Shown here piece by piece: positions 1 to 8,315 of a stretch of DNA of 64,000 nt (its first letter is position 1; the number at the start of each line of letters is the position of its first letter). Source of the DNA: Sphingomonadaceae bacterium OTU29LAMAA1 (GTDB taxonomy: Bacteria; Pseudomonadota; Alphaproteobacteria; Sphingomonadales; Sphingomonadaceae); NCBI GenBank assembly GCA_024072375.1, contig CP099617.1, positions 1,778,001 to 1,842,000 on the forward strand, written 5' to 3'. The notes beneath the pieces were generated by a model. That model was not told the origin of the DNA. It ran no database searches and saw only the letters and a program-made list of their open reading frames with translations. The translations under genes and the position numbers were made by a program.

Positions 1-409
1 GCGTGGTCGTGTTCCGGTTACCGCCGATGCCGACATAATAGGTGCGAAGGTCGTCATATGCGGCAAAGGCGCCGCTGCGGGGATGCGCCAGAACCGATCC
101 GCCATCCGCATCGGTCGCCATCCAGAACGCGTTGAGGTCGCTGACTGCGTCGTTCGGCCCGCCGGCGGACACCGCCATCGCCTCGAAACCGATCGTCACC
201 GGCACGGTGATCGCCTGCCGCCACCACAGCGTCAGCCCCTTGGGCGTGTCGATATCGATGATGCCGCCGCGGACGTTGACGCGCGCATCCGGGGATTCCG
301 CCTCGACACGCCAGTCGGACAGGCGCGGAGAGGCGGACACCGCAGCCGGTGTCGCCGCCATGATCGCCATGATCGCCAGGATCGCCAGGATCGCCAGTCG
401 TCTGAGCAA
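1..409 (-). CDS. DUF6250-type secreted protein of a pectin-utilisation locus (3' end off window)
   Basis: Reading leftward from a TTG at 409, the frame stays open to the window edge (136 codons seen). An AAGGAG lies 8 nt before this TTG, and no ATG in this frame has such a site. The first 25 or so residues are a hydrophobic signal peptide (LLRRLAILAILAI). The mature part has a tryptophan-rich beta stretch (KGLTLWWRQ), then GGPNDAVSDLNAFWMATD and YYVGIGGNRNTTT. I remember these as hallmarks of the DUF6250 family found beside rhamnogalacturonan lyases and acetylesterases. It is divergent from the acetylesterase pair that follows, which fits a pectin locus. The catalytic role is not established; it may bind or cleave a rhamnogalacturonan side chain. 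Confidence 0.7.
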   Translation of the reverse strand, partial: MLRRLAILAILAIMAIMAATPAAVSASPRLSDWRVEAESPDARVNVRGGIIDIDTPKGLTLWWRQAITVPVTIGFEAMAVSAGGPNDAVSDLNAFWMATDADGGSVLAHPRSGAFAAYDDLRTYYVGIGGNRNTTT

Positions 410-580
410 GGCTCCATCTCCTTCGCAGCGCTCTGTCGGCGCAATACGATGCTTAGAACTCCCGATCGGGCATGCCAAGTCTATCCCGAATAATCGTTTT
501 ATGTTCCACATATTGACAGTTGCGCATCGTCGTGGCCGGACGCATGATGCGGGACAAAGACGTATGATGTGGAGAGTGGC

Positions 581-1366
581 ATGAGGATGCGGTGGCTCGG
601 CGCGGCGGCGATGATCGTGCTTACGGGAGCAGCGGACCCCGTCCCGCGGCGAATATTCATCGCCAGCGATTCGACGGCGCAGGACTACAAGCCGGAAAAA
701 TACCCGCAGTCCGGCTGGGGCACGATGTTGCGTTGCGCTGCGCCCGGCGTGACGATCGAGAATCGCGCGATCGGCGGCCGCAGCACCAACAGCTTCATCC
801 GCGAGGGCCGGCTCGACAAGATCGCCGCCGATCTGCGCAAGGGCGATACGCTGCTGATCCAGTTCGGCCACAACGATGCCAGCGTCGACAAGCCGGAACG
901 CTACACGACCATCGACCAATATAAGGCGAACCTCCGCCGTATGCTCGACGTCGCGAAGACGGCGGGCGCCAGGGCGGTGATCCTGACGCCGGTCGCGCGC
1001 CGCGATTTCCGGTCGGGTGTCGAACAGCCCAGCTTCCCGACCTATGCCGATGCCGCACGCGAAGTGGCGAAGGCCACGCACACGCCGCTGCTCGACCTCG
1101 GCAAGGCATCGCAGGCGATGGTGCAGGCGGCGGGGCCGGACGCGTCCAGGGCCTATTATTTGCATTACGACGGGGCGGCGGGTGCGCCCGGCTATCCGAA
1201 CGGCGTGTCCGACGACACGCATTTCAGCGAACTGGGCGCGCGCAAGATCGCCGATCTGGTCGCCGTCGGCCTCAAGGCGACACGCCTGCCGGTCGCCAGG
1301 CGGATCACGCCGCACGTCCCCGCGCTGACGCGCACGACCCCGGCGGGCGGCCCGTCATGCGGGTAA
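581..1366 (+). CDS. Rhamnogalacturonan acetylesterase-like SGNH hydrolase (CE12)
   Basis: Predicted periplasmic or secreted esterase that removes acetyl groups from rhamnogalacturonan. About 261 residues. The N-terminus is a short signal peptide (MRMRWLGAAAMIVLTGAAD). The SGNH blocks are visible in order: SDST with the nucleophile Ser near residue 31, IGGRSTNSF (Gly block), FGHND (Asn block) and DDTHFSELGA carrying the catalytic Asp and His. The start at 581 has GGAGAG 571-576 at good spacing; 587 is an alternative. The stop overlaps the start of the next esterase gene, so the two are probably translationally coupled. The length is normal for single-domain CE12 enzymes. Confidence 0.85.
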   Translation: MRMRWLGAAAMIVLTGAADPVPRRIFIASDSTAQDYKPEKYPQSGWGTMLRCAAPGVTIENRAIGGRSTNSFIREGRLDKIAADLRKGDTLLIQFGHNDASVDKPERYTTIDQYKANLRRMLDVAKTAGARAVILTPVARRDFRSGVEQPSFPTYADAAREVAKATHTPLLDLGKASQAMVQAAGPDASRAYYLHYDGAAGAPGYPNGVSDDTHFSELGARKIADLVAVGLKATRLPVARRITPHVPALTRTTPAGGPSCG

Positions 1367-2631
1367 TGCTGGCCGGCGCCTTGCTGCTTCTCGCGTCACC
1401 GGCCGAAGCCGCAGCCCGGTCGAACGACGTCGCACCCTCCAGCACGAAGGCGGCGGTCCGCAGCTTCACCTTTGGCGACGCAGCGAAGAACCGCGGCGGC
1501 GCAGCGAGGAACGACCGCATCGCCGTGCCGGCAGGCCGCCCCTACGCGGATGGCTACGGCTACGAACCCGGCTCTGCCGCGCTGTTCTCCGTCGCAGCGG
1601 CACCCGGCAATTATCGCGTCACCGTGACGCTCGGCCGCCGCGGTGCGGCCTCCACCTCGACGATCAAGGCGGAATCCCGCCGGCTGATGCTCGACGCCGT
1701 TTCCGTTCCGGCCGGCCGCAGCATGACGCGAAGCTTCATCGTCAACGTCCGCGACGCGGCACTGACGCCGCCCCCCGCGAATGCCCCCGGCGGCACCAGG
1801 GTTCTGCTGAAGCCGCGCGAGCGCAACTCGCTCAACTGGGACGACCGGCTGACGCTGGAAATTCTCGGCGATCGGCCATCCGCGATCCGGATCGAACCGG
1901 TCGCCGTTCCCACGATCTTTCTGCTCGGCGATTCCACGGTCACCGACCAGCCGGCCGAACCCGCGGCCAGCTGGGGCCAGATGCTCCCCATCTTCCTCAA
2001 ACCCGATATCGCGGTGGCCAACCATGCGGAATCGGGCGAGACGCTGAAATCGTTCATGGCCGAGCTGCGCTTCGCCAAGGTGCTGGAATCGGTGAAGCCC
2101 GGCGATATCGCGCTGATCCAGTTCGGCCACAACGACCAGAAGGTGCAATGGCCGCAGACCTATGCGGCGGCAGAGACGACGTATCGCGACTATCTGCGCG
2201 CATGGATCGCCGAATTCCGGCGGCGCGGCGTCACTCCGATCCTCGTCACCTCGCCCGAGCGGCGGGCGTGGACCGGCGACCGGATCAAGCCGACGCTGGG
2301 CGACTATGCGGCAGCGGTAAAGGCGGTCGGCGCGACGGAACGCGTACCGGTCATCGATCTCAACGCCGCAAGCATCGCCTTTTACGAAGCGCTGGGTCCG
2401 GCGCGGGCGCCGCTGGCGTTCAACGACGGCGGCAAGGATGCCACGCACCACGACAATTATGGCGCGTGGGTCCTCGCCCGCATCATCGCACAGGGACTGG
2501 CGGGGCAGCCCGCGGCGACGCACCTGCGCGACGATATCGGCCGGTTCGATCCCACGCATCCGCCCGATCCCGCGACCTTCCGGGTCGCCGCCAGCGTGAC
2601 GCGCGATGCCACTCGACCCGACGGGAATTGA
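1357..2631 (+). CDS. Two-domain rhamnogalacturonan acetylesterase-like SGNH hydrolase (CE12)
   Basis: Second CE12-type esterase, 424 residues, starting inside the end of the first esterase (10-nt overlap). After a signal peptide (residues 1-19) comes a beta-rich N-terminal domain of about 160 residues (GYGYEPGSAALFSV, SLNWDDRLTLEILG). This domain type often precedes the SGNH fold in CE12 proteins such as Bacillus YxiM. The catalytic half begins near residue 188 with LLGDSTVTDQ, followed by NHAESGETLKSF, QFGHNDQK and DATHHDNYGAW. All four SGNH blocks are present, so it looks active. Having one short and one long CE12 paralogue together suggests different acetyl positions or chain lengths are attacked, which is inference. 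Confidence 0.85.
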   Translation: MRVMLAGALLLLASPAEAAARSNDVAPSSTKAAVRSFTFGDAAKNRGGAARNDRIAVPAGRPYADGYGYEPGSAALFSVAAAPGNYRVTVTLGRRGAASTSTIKAESRRLMLDAVSVPAGRSMTRSFIVNVRDAALTPPPANAPGGTRVLLKPRERNSLNWDDRLTLEILGDRPSAIRIEPVAVPTIFLLGDSTVTDQPAEPAASWGQMLPIFLKPDIAVANHAESGETLKSFMAELRFAKVLESVKPGDIALIQFGHNDQKVQWPQTYAAAETTYRDYLRAWIAEFRRRGVTPILVTSPERRAWTGDRIKPTLGDYAAAVKAVGATERVPVIDLNAASIAFYEALGPARAPLAFNDGGKDATHHDNYGAWVLARIIAQGLAGQPAATHLRDDIGRFDPTHPPDPATFRVAASVTRDATRPDGN

Positions 2632-2632
2632 G

Positions 2633-3580
2633 ATGACCGACCGACGCACCCTGATCGCCGGCGGCCTCGCCGCGCTGCTGCCGCTCCGCGTGTCGGCGCA
2701 GGCGACGGCCGACCGCTTCCCGCTCTGGCCGAAGGCGGCACCGGGCGGCGAAGGTCGCGCCATCGCCGACCAATGGGTCAAGCGCTCGCCCACCGGCGGC
2801 GCGGACGATATCGCCTGGCCGCACGTCGCGACGCCGATGCTTACCGTGGTACGTCCCACGAAACCGAACGGCGCGGCGGTATTGATCTGCCCCGGCGGCG
2901 GCTATGCCCGGGTCGCGGTGGGCCGCACCGGCGGCGGCATCGCGCGCGACTTCGCGAACCGGGGATTCACGGCGTTCGAGATGCTCTATCGCCTGCCGCA
3001 CGATGGCTGGGCTGCTGGGCCGGACGTCGCGTTGCAAGACGCGCAGCGGGCGATGCGGGTGATCCGTGCCGGTGCGCAGCGGTTCGGAATCGATCCCGCG
3101 AAGGTTGCGGTCACCGGCTTTTCCGCTGGCGGCCATGTCGCGGCACGATTGGCCGCACGCGCGAGCGTGCGGGTCTACGATCCCGTCGACGCGGCGGATA
3201 CGCTGTCGGCGCGGCCTGACGTGGCCGGGCTGTTCTTCCCGGTCATCACGATGCTCGACGACGGCGTCCATGCCCAGTCGCGTCGCGAACTGCTCGGCAC
3301 GCACGCCGCCGGGGCCGACTGGCAGCGACGCTATTCCGCGCAGATCGACCTGCCCGCGGACATGCCGCCGACCTTCGTCGCGGCGAACGCCGACGATCCG
3401 GTGGTGCCGGCGCGCAATGCCGTGCTGATGTACGAAGCGTTGAAGGCGGCGAAGACGCCCGCCGAATTGATGATCTTCGAACGCGGCGGCCACGGTCCGC
3501 CCGCACCCTATCGCAACGGCAAGGCAGTGCCGTGGATGGACCTGTTCGTCGATTGGGCAGGCGATCACGGCTGGGCGTGA
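2633..3580 (+). CDS. Secreted alpha/beta-hydrolase esterase (acetyl-esterase/xylan-esterase-like)
   Basis: 315-residue alpha/beta hydrolase of the Aes/BD-FAE type, third gene of the esterase run and only 1 nt after the preceding stop. The N-terminus ([18 protein letters not shown]) has a twin-arginine-like motif and a hydrophobic core, suggesting export, possibly by Tat. The fold markers are an HGG-like loop written CPGGGYARV, the nucleophile elbow GFSAGGH, an acid-loop candidate NADDPVVP and a C-terminal GGHGPP with the catalytic His. Its neighbours imply it removes acyl or feruloyl groups from plant cell-wall polysaccharide. The exact substrate cannot be read from sequence. ATG 2633 is preferred over the in-frame 2606 because the earlier residues lie inside the upstream gene. 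Confidence 0.8.
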   Translation: MTDRRTLIAGGLAALLPLRVSAQATADRFPLWPKAAPGGEGRAIADQWVKRSPTGGADDIAWPHVATPMLTVVRPTKPNGAAVLICPGGGYARVAVGRTGGGIARDFANRGFTAFEMLYRLPHDGWAAGPDVALQDAQRAMRVIRAGAQRFGIDPAKVAVTGFSAGGHVAARLAARASVRVYDPVDAADTLSARPDVAGLFFPVITMLDDGVHAQSRRELLGTHAAGADWQRRYSAQIDLPADMPPTFVAANADDPVVPARNAVLMYEALKAAKTPAELMIFERGGHGPPAPYRNGKAVPWMDLFVDWAGDHGWA

Positions 3581-3629
3581 CCGCGGCACCGACGTTGCAC
3601 CTGCCTCGCGACCGCTTACCTGCGACACG

Positions 3630-4184
3630 ATGCCGTTGCCCCGCGCCTTTTTCGACCGGGCGGTCGACCACGTCGCGCGCGACCTGATCGGCGCGACGCT
3701 GCTGGTCGATGGCGTCGGCGGGATCGTCGTCGAAACCGAAGCCTATGACGCCGACGACCCCGCCTCGCACAGCGCACGCGGTCCGACGCCGCGCAACGCC
3801 GCGATGTTCGGCCCGGCAGGCCATGCCTACGTCTATCGCAGCTACGGCATCCACTGGTGTTTCAACATCGTCTGCCGTCCGGGCAGCGCCGTCCTGATCC
3901 GGGCGATCGAACCGACCCACGGCCTCGATACGATGATTGCCCGCCGCCGTCTCGGCGACCCGCGCCTGCTGTGCGCCGGGCCGGGCAGGCTGTGTCAGGC
4001 GCTCGGCATCGACAAGACGCTGGATCATGCCCCGCTCGACGGCCCGCCCTTCACCCTCGAACCCGCACCCGCCCCGTCGTCGATCCACATCGGCCCTCGC
4101 ATCGGCATTACCCTCGCCACCGATACGCCATGGCGCTTCTGCCGCACCGGATCGCGATTTCTCAGCAAACCACCACGCTCCTGA
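3630..4184 (+). CDS. mpg: DNA-3-methyladenine glycosylase (AAG/MPG family)
   Basis: Base-excision repair glycosylase that removes alkylated purines from DNA; cytoplasmic. The 184 residues match the usual size of bacterial AAG-type enzymes. Visible family signatures are the N-terminal [20 protein letters not shown] with the catalytic Glu, [15 protein letters not shown], and [16 protein letters not shown] that forms the base-flipping pocket. [14 protein letters not shown] and RIGITLATD follow further on. It stands alone between the esterases and the glycogen genes, 69 nt before glgX, and may share transcription with either side. Nothing is missing from the active site. Confidence 0.92.
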   Translation: MPLPRAFFDRAVDHVARDLIGATLLVDGVGGIVVETEAYDADDPASHSARGPTPRNAAMFGPAGHAYVYRSYGIHWCFNIVCRPGSAVLIRAIEPTHGLDTMIARRRLGDPRLLCAGPGRLCQALGIDKTLDHAPLDGPPFTLEPAPAPSSIHIGPRIGITLATDTPWRFCRTGSRFLSKPPRS

Positions 4185-4253
4185 AACCGATACGGGACCT
4201 TCCATGCTGCACCTGCGTTCTCGGCCAGCAAAACCATCACGGGGGTTCCAGAC

Positions 4254-6365
4254 TTGCACGCATTGCCCGACCGGCTCGATCCGGGCTCGCCCTACCCTCT
4301 CGGCGCCACATTCGACGGGCTCGGCGTTAACTTCGCGGTCTTTTCGGCCAACGCCGACGCCATCGAACTGTGCCTGTTCGATCCCTCCGGCAGGCGCGAA
4401 CTGCAACGTATCCGCCTGCCCGAATGCACCGACGAGGTTTGGCATGGCTATCTGCCCGATGCCGCCCCAGGCCTGCTCTACGGCTATCGCGCGCATGGCC
4501 GCTACGAGCCGGAGAACGGCCACCGCTTCAATTCCAACAAGCTGCTGCTCGACCCCTATGCTCGCAAGCTGCACGGCCAGATCAAATGGACCGATGCGCT
4601 GCACGGCTACAAGGTCGGCCATGCCAAGGAAGACCTGAGCTTCGACAAGCGCGACAGCGCGCCGGCGATGCCCAAGGCGGTGGTGGTCGACGATCATTGG
4701 GACTGGTCGCGTGATACGAAACCGAACACCAAGTGGTCGGAAACGGTCATCTACGAGGCGCACGTCAAGGGGCTGACGAAGCTGATGGAGCTGGTGCCGC
4801 CGCGCGAACGCGGCACCTATGCGGCGTTGGGACATCCCGCGGTCATCAAGCATTTGAAGCATATCGGCGTCACCGCCCTCGAACTGCTGCCGATCCAGAC
4901 GTTCACACAGGACCGTTTCCTCCAGGAAAAGGGCCTGAAGAACTATTGGGGCTATAACACGCTCGGCTTCTTCGCGCCCGAACAGGCGTATATGTCGACC
5001 GAGAGCCAGGACGAGCTACGCCGCGCCGTCCATCGACTGCACAAGGCGGGGATCGAGGTGATCCTCGACGTCGTCTACAACCACACCTGCGAAGGGTCGG
5101 AGAAGGGGCCGACGCTGTCATGGCGCGGACTCGACAATGCGAGCTACTACCGGCTGGTCAAGGATCAGCCGCGCTATTCGATCAACGACACCGGCACCGG
5201 CAACACGCTGAACCTTAGCAAGGCGCGCGTCATCCAGATGGTGACGGACTCGCTGCGGTACTGGGCAACGAGCTTCGGCATCGACGGATTCCGCTTCGAT
5301 CTCGGCCTGACGCTGGGGCGTGAGGATCATGGCTTCGATCCCGGCGCGGCGTTTTTCGACGTGGTGCGGCAAGACCCGGTGCTCGGCCGGTTGAAGTTGA
5401 TGGCGGAGCCGTGGGACGTCGGCCCCGGCGGTTACCAGCTCGGCAACTTCCCCCCCGGTTTCGCCGAGTGGAACGACAAGTATCGCGATACCGTCCGCCA
5501 GTTCTGGCGCGGCGAGCCCGGCCAGCGCGGCGACCTCGCCGCACGGCTGTCGGGATCGGGCGACCTGTTCGACCGTCGTTCGCGCCGGCCGTGGGCGAGC
5601 ATCAACCTGATCTCCGCGCACGATGGCTTCACCCTCGCCGACACGGTGATGTACGAGGAGCGCCACAACGAGGCGAATGGCGAGGACAATCGCGACGGCC
5701 ACGACAACAACCATTCGCGCAACTGGGGGGTCGAGGGGCCGACCGACGATCCCGCGATCAACGATGCGCGCGGGCGCGTGCAGCGGTCGATGCTGACGAC
5801 GCTGCTCGCCTCGCTCGGCACGCCGATGCTGGTCGCGGGCGACGAATTCGGCCGCACGCAGCAGGGCAACAACAACGCCTATTGTCAGGACAACGAGATC
5901 AGCTGGCTCGACTGGAACGCCGCCGCGACGCCGGAAGGGCAGACCCAGATCGATTTCGTCGCCCGCCTCGCCGATCTGCGCCGCCGTTACCCCGTGCTCC
6001 GCGCCGCGACCTTCCTGTACGGTCAGGATTCGCCCGGCCACGGCATCGACGACATCGAATGGTGGGACGAGCGCGGCCAGCAACTATCGGCGGAGGACTG
6101 GCAGAACCCCGAAGGCCGCGCACTCATGATGCGCCGCGCAAGCTGCAACGACGTCGGCGAGATCGAGGCGGTGTCGCTGCTGGTCAACGGGTCGGAAGAC
6201 CCGGTGACGTTCCATCTGCCCCCGCCGCACAGCCAGCGCACCGTATTGATCGACAGTGCCAGACCCGATCAGGGCGAACTCGCGATCGAGGACAGCTACG
6301 AAGTGTCGCCGCAGGGTGCGGTATTGCTGACCTGGACCGGCAGTTTCGAGGAGCCGTCGGCGTGA
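4254..6365 (+). CDS. glgX: Glycogen debranching enzyme GlgX
   Basis: Hydrolyses alpha-1,6 branches of glycogen or limit dextrin, giving linear malto-oligosaccharides for the TreY/TreZ/MalQ enzymes encoded next. About 703 residues. The N-terminal starch-binding-like domain (GLGVNFAVFSANADAIELCLFD) is followed by a GH13 barrel with the four conserved regions: DVVYNHTCEGSE, GFRFDLGLTL (nucleophile Asp), LMAEPWDVG (acid Glu) and INLISAHDGFTL. AGDEFGRTQQGNNNAYCQDN is typical of GlgX. The start appears to be TTG 4254 with only a weak G-rich site upstream; no in-frame ATG gives a full N-terminal domain. The stop overlaps the treZ GTG. Confidence 0.95.
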   Translation: MHALPDRLDPGSPYPLGATFDGLGVNFAVFSANADAIELCLFDPSGRRELQRIRLPECTDEVWHGYLPDAAPGLLYGYRAHGRYEPENGHRFNSNKLLLDPYARKLHGQIKWTDALHGYKVGHAKEDLSFDKRDSAPAMPKAVVVDDHWDWSRDTKPNTKWSETVIYEAHVKGLTKLMELVPPRERGTYAALGHPAVIKHLKHIGVTALELLPIQTFTQDRFLQEKGLKNYWGYNTLGFFAPEQAYMSTESQDELRRAVHRLHKAGIEVILDVVYNHTCEGSEKGPTLSWRGLDNASYYRLVKDQPRYSINDTGTGNTLNLSKARVIQMVTDSLRYWATSFGIDGFRFDLGLTLGREDHGFDPGAAFFDVVRQDPVLGRLKLMAEPWDVGPGGYQLGNFPPGFAEWNDKYRDTVRQFWRGEPGQRGDLAARLSGSGDLFDRRSRRPWASINLISAHDGFTLADTVMYEERHNEANGEDNRDGHDNNHSRNWGVEGPTDDPAINDARGRVQRSMLTTLLASLGTPMLVAGDEFGRTQQGNNNAYCQDNEISWLDWNAAATPEGQTQIDFVARLADLRRRYPVLRAATFLYGQDSPGHGIDDIEWWDERGQQLSAEDWQNPEGRALMMRRASCNDVGEIEAVSLLVNGSEDPVTFHLPPPHSQRTVLIDSARPDQGELAIEDSYEVSPQGAVLLTWTGSFEEPSA

Positions 6366-8056
6366 GCCGGCGCTGGGGCGCGGAGCTCCGCGACGACGGC
6401 ACCACCCGCTTCGCGCTCTGGGCGCCCGATCGCGACGCGGTGATGCTGGAGATCGATGGGGCCACGACGCTGGCGATGAGCGCGGACGGCGACGGCTGGT
6501 TCACGGCCACCGTCGCTGCCCCGGCCGGCACGCGATATCGGTTTCGCTGCGGCGACCTGATCGTACCCGATCCGGCGTCCCGGGCGCAGTCGGGCGGCGT
6601 CCACGGCTGGAGCCTCGTGATCGATCCCGCCTACCCCTGGTCCGTCGCCGACTGGCGCGGCCGTCCGTGGGAAGAGACGGTGCTGATCGAGCTGCACGCC
6701 GGCGTGCTCGGCGGCTTCCGCGGGGTGATGGACCAGATACCGACGCTTGCCGCGCTGGGTTTCACCGCCATCGAACTGATGCCGGTCGGCGCGTTCGGGG
6801 GCACGCGCAACTGGGGCTATGATGGGGTCCTGCCCTATGCGCCCGCCGAGGCGTATGGCGCGCCCGCCGACCTCAAGGCGCTGGTCGACGAGGCGCATGC
6901 GCTCGGCGTGTCGGTGTTCCTCGACGTCGTCTACAATCACTTCGGGCCGGACGGGAATTACCTCAACGCCTATGCGGCGGACTTCTTCGACGCCGGGGTG
7001 GATACGCCATGGGGCGGCGCGGTCGCGGTCGCACGCGCGCCGGTGCACCGCTTCTTCGTCGACAACGCCTTGATGTGGCTCGGAGAATATCGCATCGACG
7101 GCCTCCGCTTCGACGCGGTGCACGCGATCGCCGATCCCGCCTTCCTCGACGCGATGGCGACGGAGGTGCGCGCAGCCTTCCCCGATCGCCACATTCACCT
7201 CGTCCTAGAAAACGAGGAAAACGACGCGGATCGCCTCGATCATGGCGGTTACGACGCACAGTGGAACGACGATTTCCACAACGTCATGCACGTGCTGCTG
7301 ACCGGCGAGACCAGCGCCTATTACGGCGACTTCGCCGACAGACCCGCCGAACGCCTCGCCCGCTGCCTGTCCGAAGGCTTCATCTATCAGGGCGAGGGGT
7401 CGCCCAACCACGACGGCAAACCCCGGGGCAAGGCCAGCGCGCATCTGCCGCCGACGCACTTCGTGTCCTTCCTCCAGAACCACGATCAGGTCGGCAACCG
7501 CGCTTTGGGAGAACGGCTGACCGTCCTCACCGACACCGCACGCCTGCGCGCCGCCACCGCGCTGCTGCTGCTCGGCCCGCAGATCCCGCTGTTCTTCATG
7601 GGCGACGAACAGGGCAGCGAGAGCCCCTTCCTGTTCTTCACCGATTTCCACGACGAACTGGCGGACGCGGTGCGCGAAGGCCGGCGCAAGGAATTCGCCA
7701 AGTTCGACGCATTCGCCGACCCCGCCGCGCGCGAACGCATCCCCGATCCCAACGCACTGGCCACCTTCGACCGCTCGCGTCCGCAGCCGGGACCCGATGC
7801 GACCGGCTGGCGCGACCTGATCCGCGACCTCATCGCGTTGCGCCAGTCCGCGATCGTTCCGCACCTTTCCGGCGCGAAGGCATTGGGCGCGGAGGCCACC
7901 GGCGACGCCGCCGTCACCGCCCGCTGGCAGCTGGGCGACGGCAGCATCCTGACGATTGCCATCGACCTCGCCTACGATCCCGATCCGTTGCCACAGGGCG
8001 ACGGCGAACTCCTCCACGCCGAAGGCGAACGCTTCGCCGCGTGGATCGCGCGATGA
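6362..8056 (+). CDS. treZ: Malto-oligosyltrehalose trehalohydrolase TreZ
   Basis: Releases free trehalose from the maltooligosyltrehalose ends made by TreY. About 564 residues starting at a GTG that overlaps the glgX stop by four bases. It has an N-terminal E-set domain (TRFALWAPDRDAVMLEID), a GH13 barrel with FLDVVYNHFGPDGNY, GLRFDAVHAI (nucleophile), LVLENEEND (acid) and FLQNHDQVGNRA, and a C-terminal beta domain. HAGVLGGFRGVMDQIPTLAALG is the usual TreZ block. The compact spacing with glgX argues for one transcript. The following gap to malQ carries a palindromic repeat, so expression of the last two genes may be modulated there. Confidence 0.95.
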   Translation: MSRRWGAELRDDGTTRFALWAPDRDAVMLEIDGATTLAMSADGDGWFTATVAAPAGTRYRFRCGDLIVPDPASRAQSGGVHGWSLVIDPAYPWSVADWRGRPWEETVLIELHAGVLGGFRGVMDQIPTLAALGFTAIELMPVGAFGGTRNWGYDGVLPYAPAEAYGAPADLKALVDEAHALGVSVFLDVVYNHFGPDGNYLNAYAADFFDAGVDTPWGGAVAVARAPVHRFFVDNALMWLGEYRIDGLRFDAVHAIADPAFLDAMATEVRAAFPDRHIHLVLENEENDADRLDHGGYDAQWNDDFHNVMHVLLTGETSAYYGDFADRPAERLARCLSEGFIYQGEGSPNHDGKPRGKASAHLPPTHFVSFLQNHDQVGNRALGERLTVLTDTARLRAATALLLLGPQIPLFFMGDEQGSESPFLFFTDFHDELADAVREGRRKEFAKFDAFADPAARERIPDPNALATFDRSRPQPGPDATGWRDLIRDLIALRQSAIVPHLSGAKALGAEATGDAAVTARWQLGDGSILTIAIDLAYDPDPLPQGDGELLHAEGERFAAWIAR

Positions 8057-8057
8057 T

Positions 8058-8291
8058 GTTCGCGCGGAGGCGCGGAGGGCGCAGAGAGGGTGCGGGCGGG
8101 GCCGGCGGCAGCCTTTCAAGAAGGTTGATCCACGCGGAGACGCGGAGACGCGGAGAGAAGAAGAGGAATGCCGGGGCCACGTTTCTCCTCCGCGTCTCCG
8201 CGTCTCCGCGTGAATCAAACGTCTTCGCTGCGCGGCTGAAGATCGCACCGCCGGCCCAGCAGACCAAACTCCTCTGCGCCTCTGCGCGAAC
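8058..8291. repeat. Composite palindromic repeat (CGCGGAGA type), copy 1
   Basis: A nested inverted repeat fills the treZ-malQ gap. The inner arms are a perfect 25-bp inverted pair, 8131-8155 and 8188-8212, built from the iterated unit CGCGGAGA. The outer arms 8058-8078 and 8271-8291 pair imperfectly. The same unit builds a second element at 41855-42105. Short CCGCGTCTCCGCG palindromes of this type are scattered through many high-GC genomes; no coding potential is apparent. Folded in RNA it would be a long stem that could attenuate or protect the glgX-treZ transcript. Confidence 0.8.
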
Positions 8292-8315
8292 CCAAGTATC
8301 CGAGGCGCAGACCCG

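Noticed and set aside
42..584. Long plus-strand frame opposite the DUF6250 gene
   Set aside because: It is a shadow; the minus frame has signal peptide, family motifs and a good ribosome-binding site.
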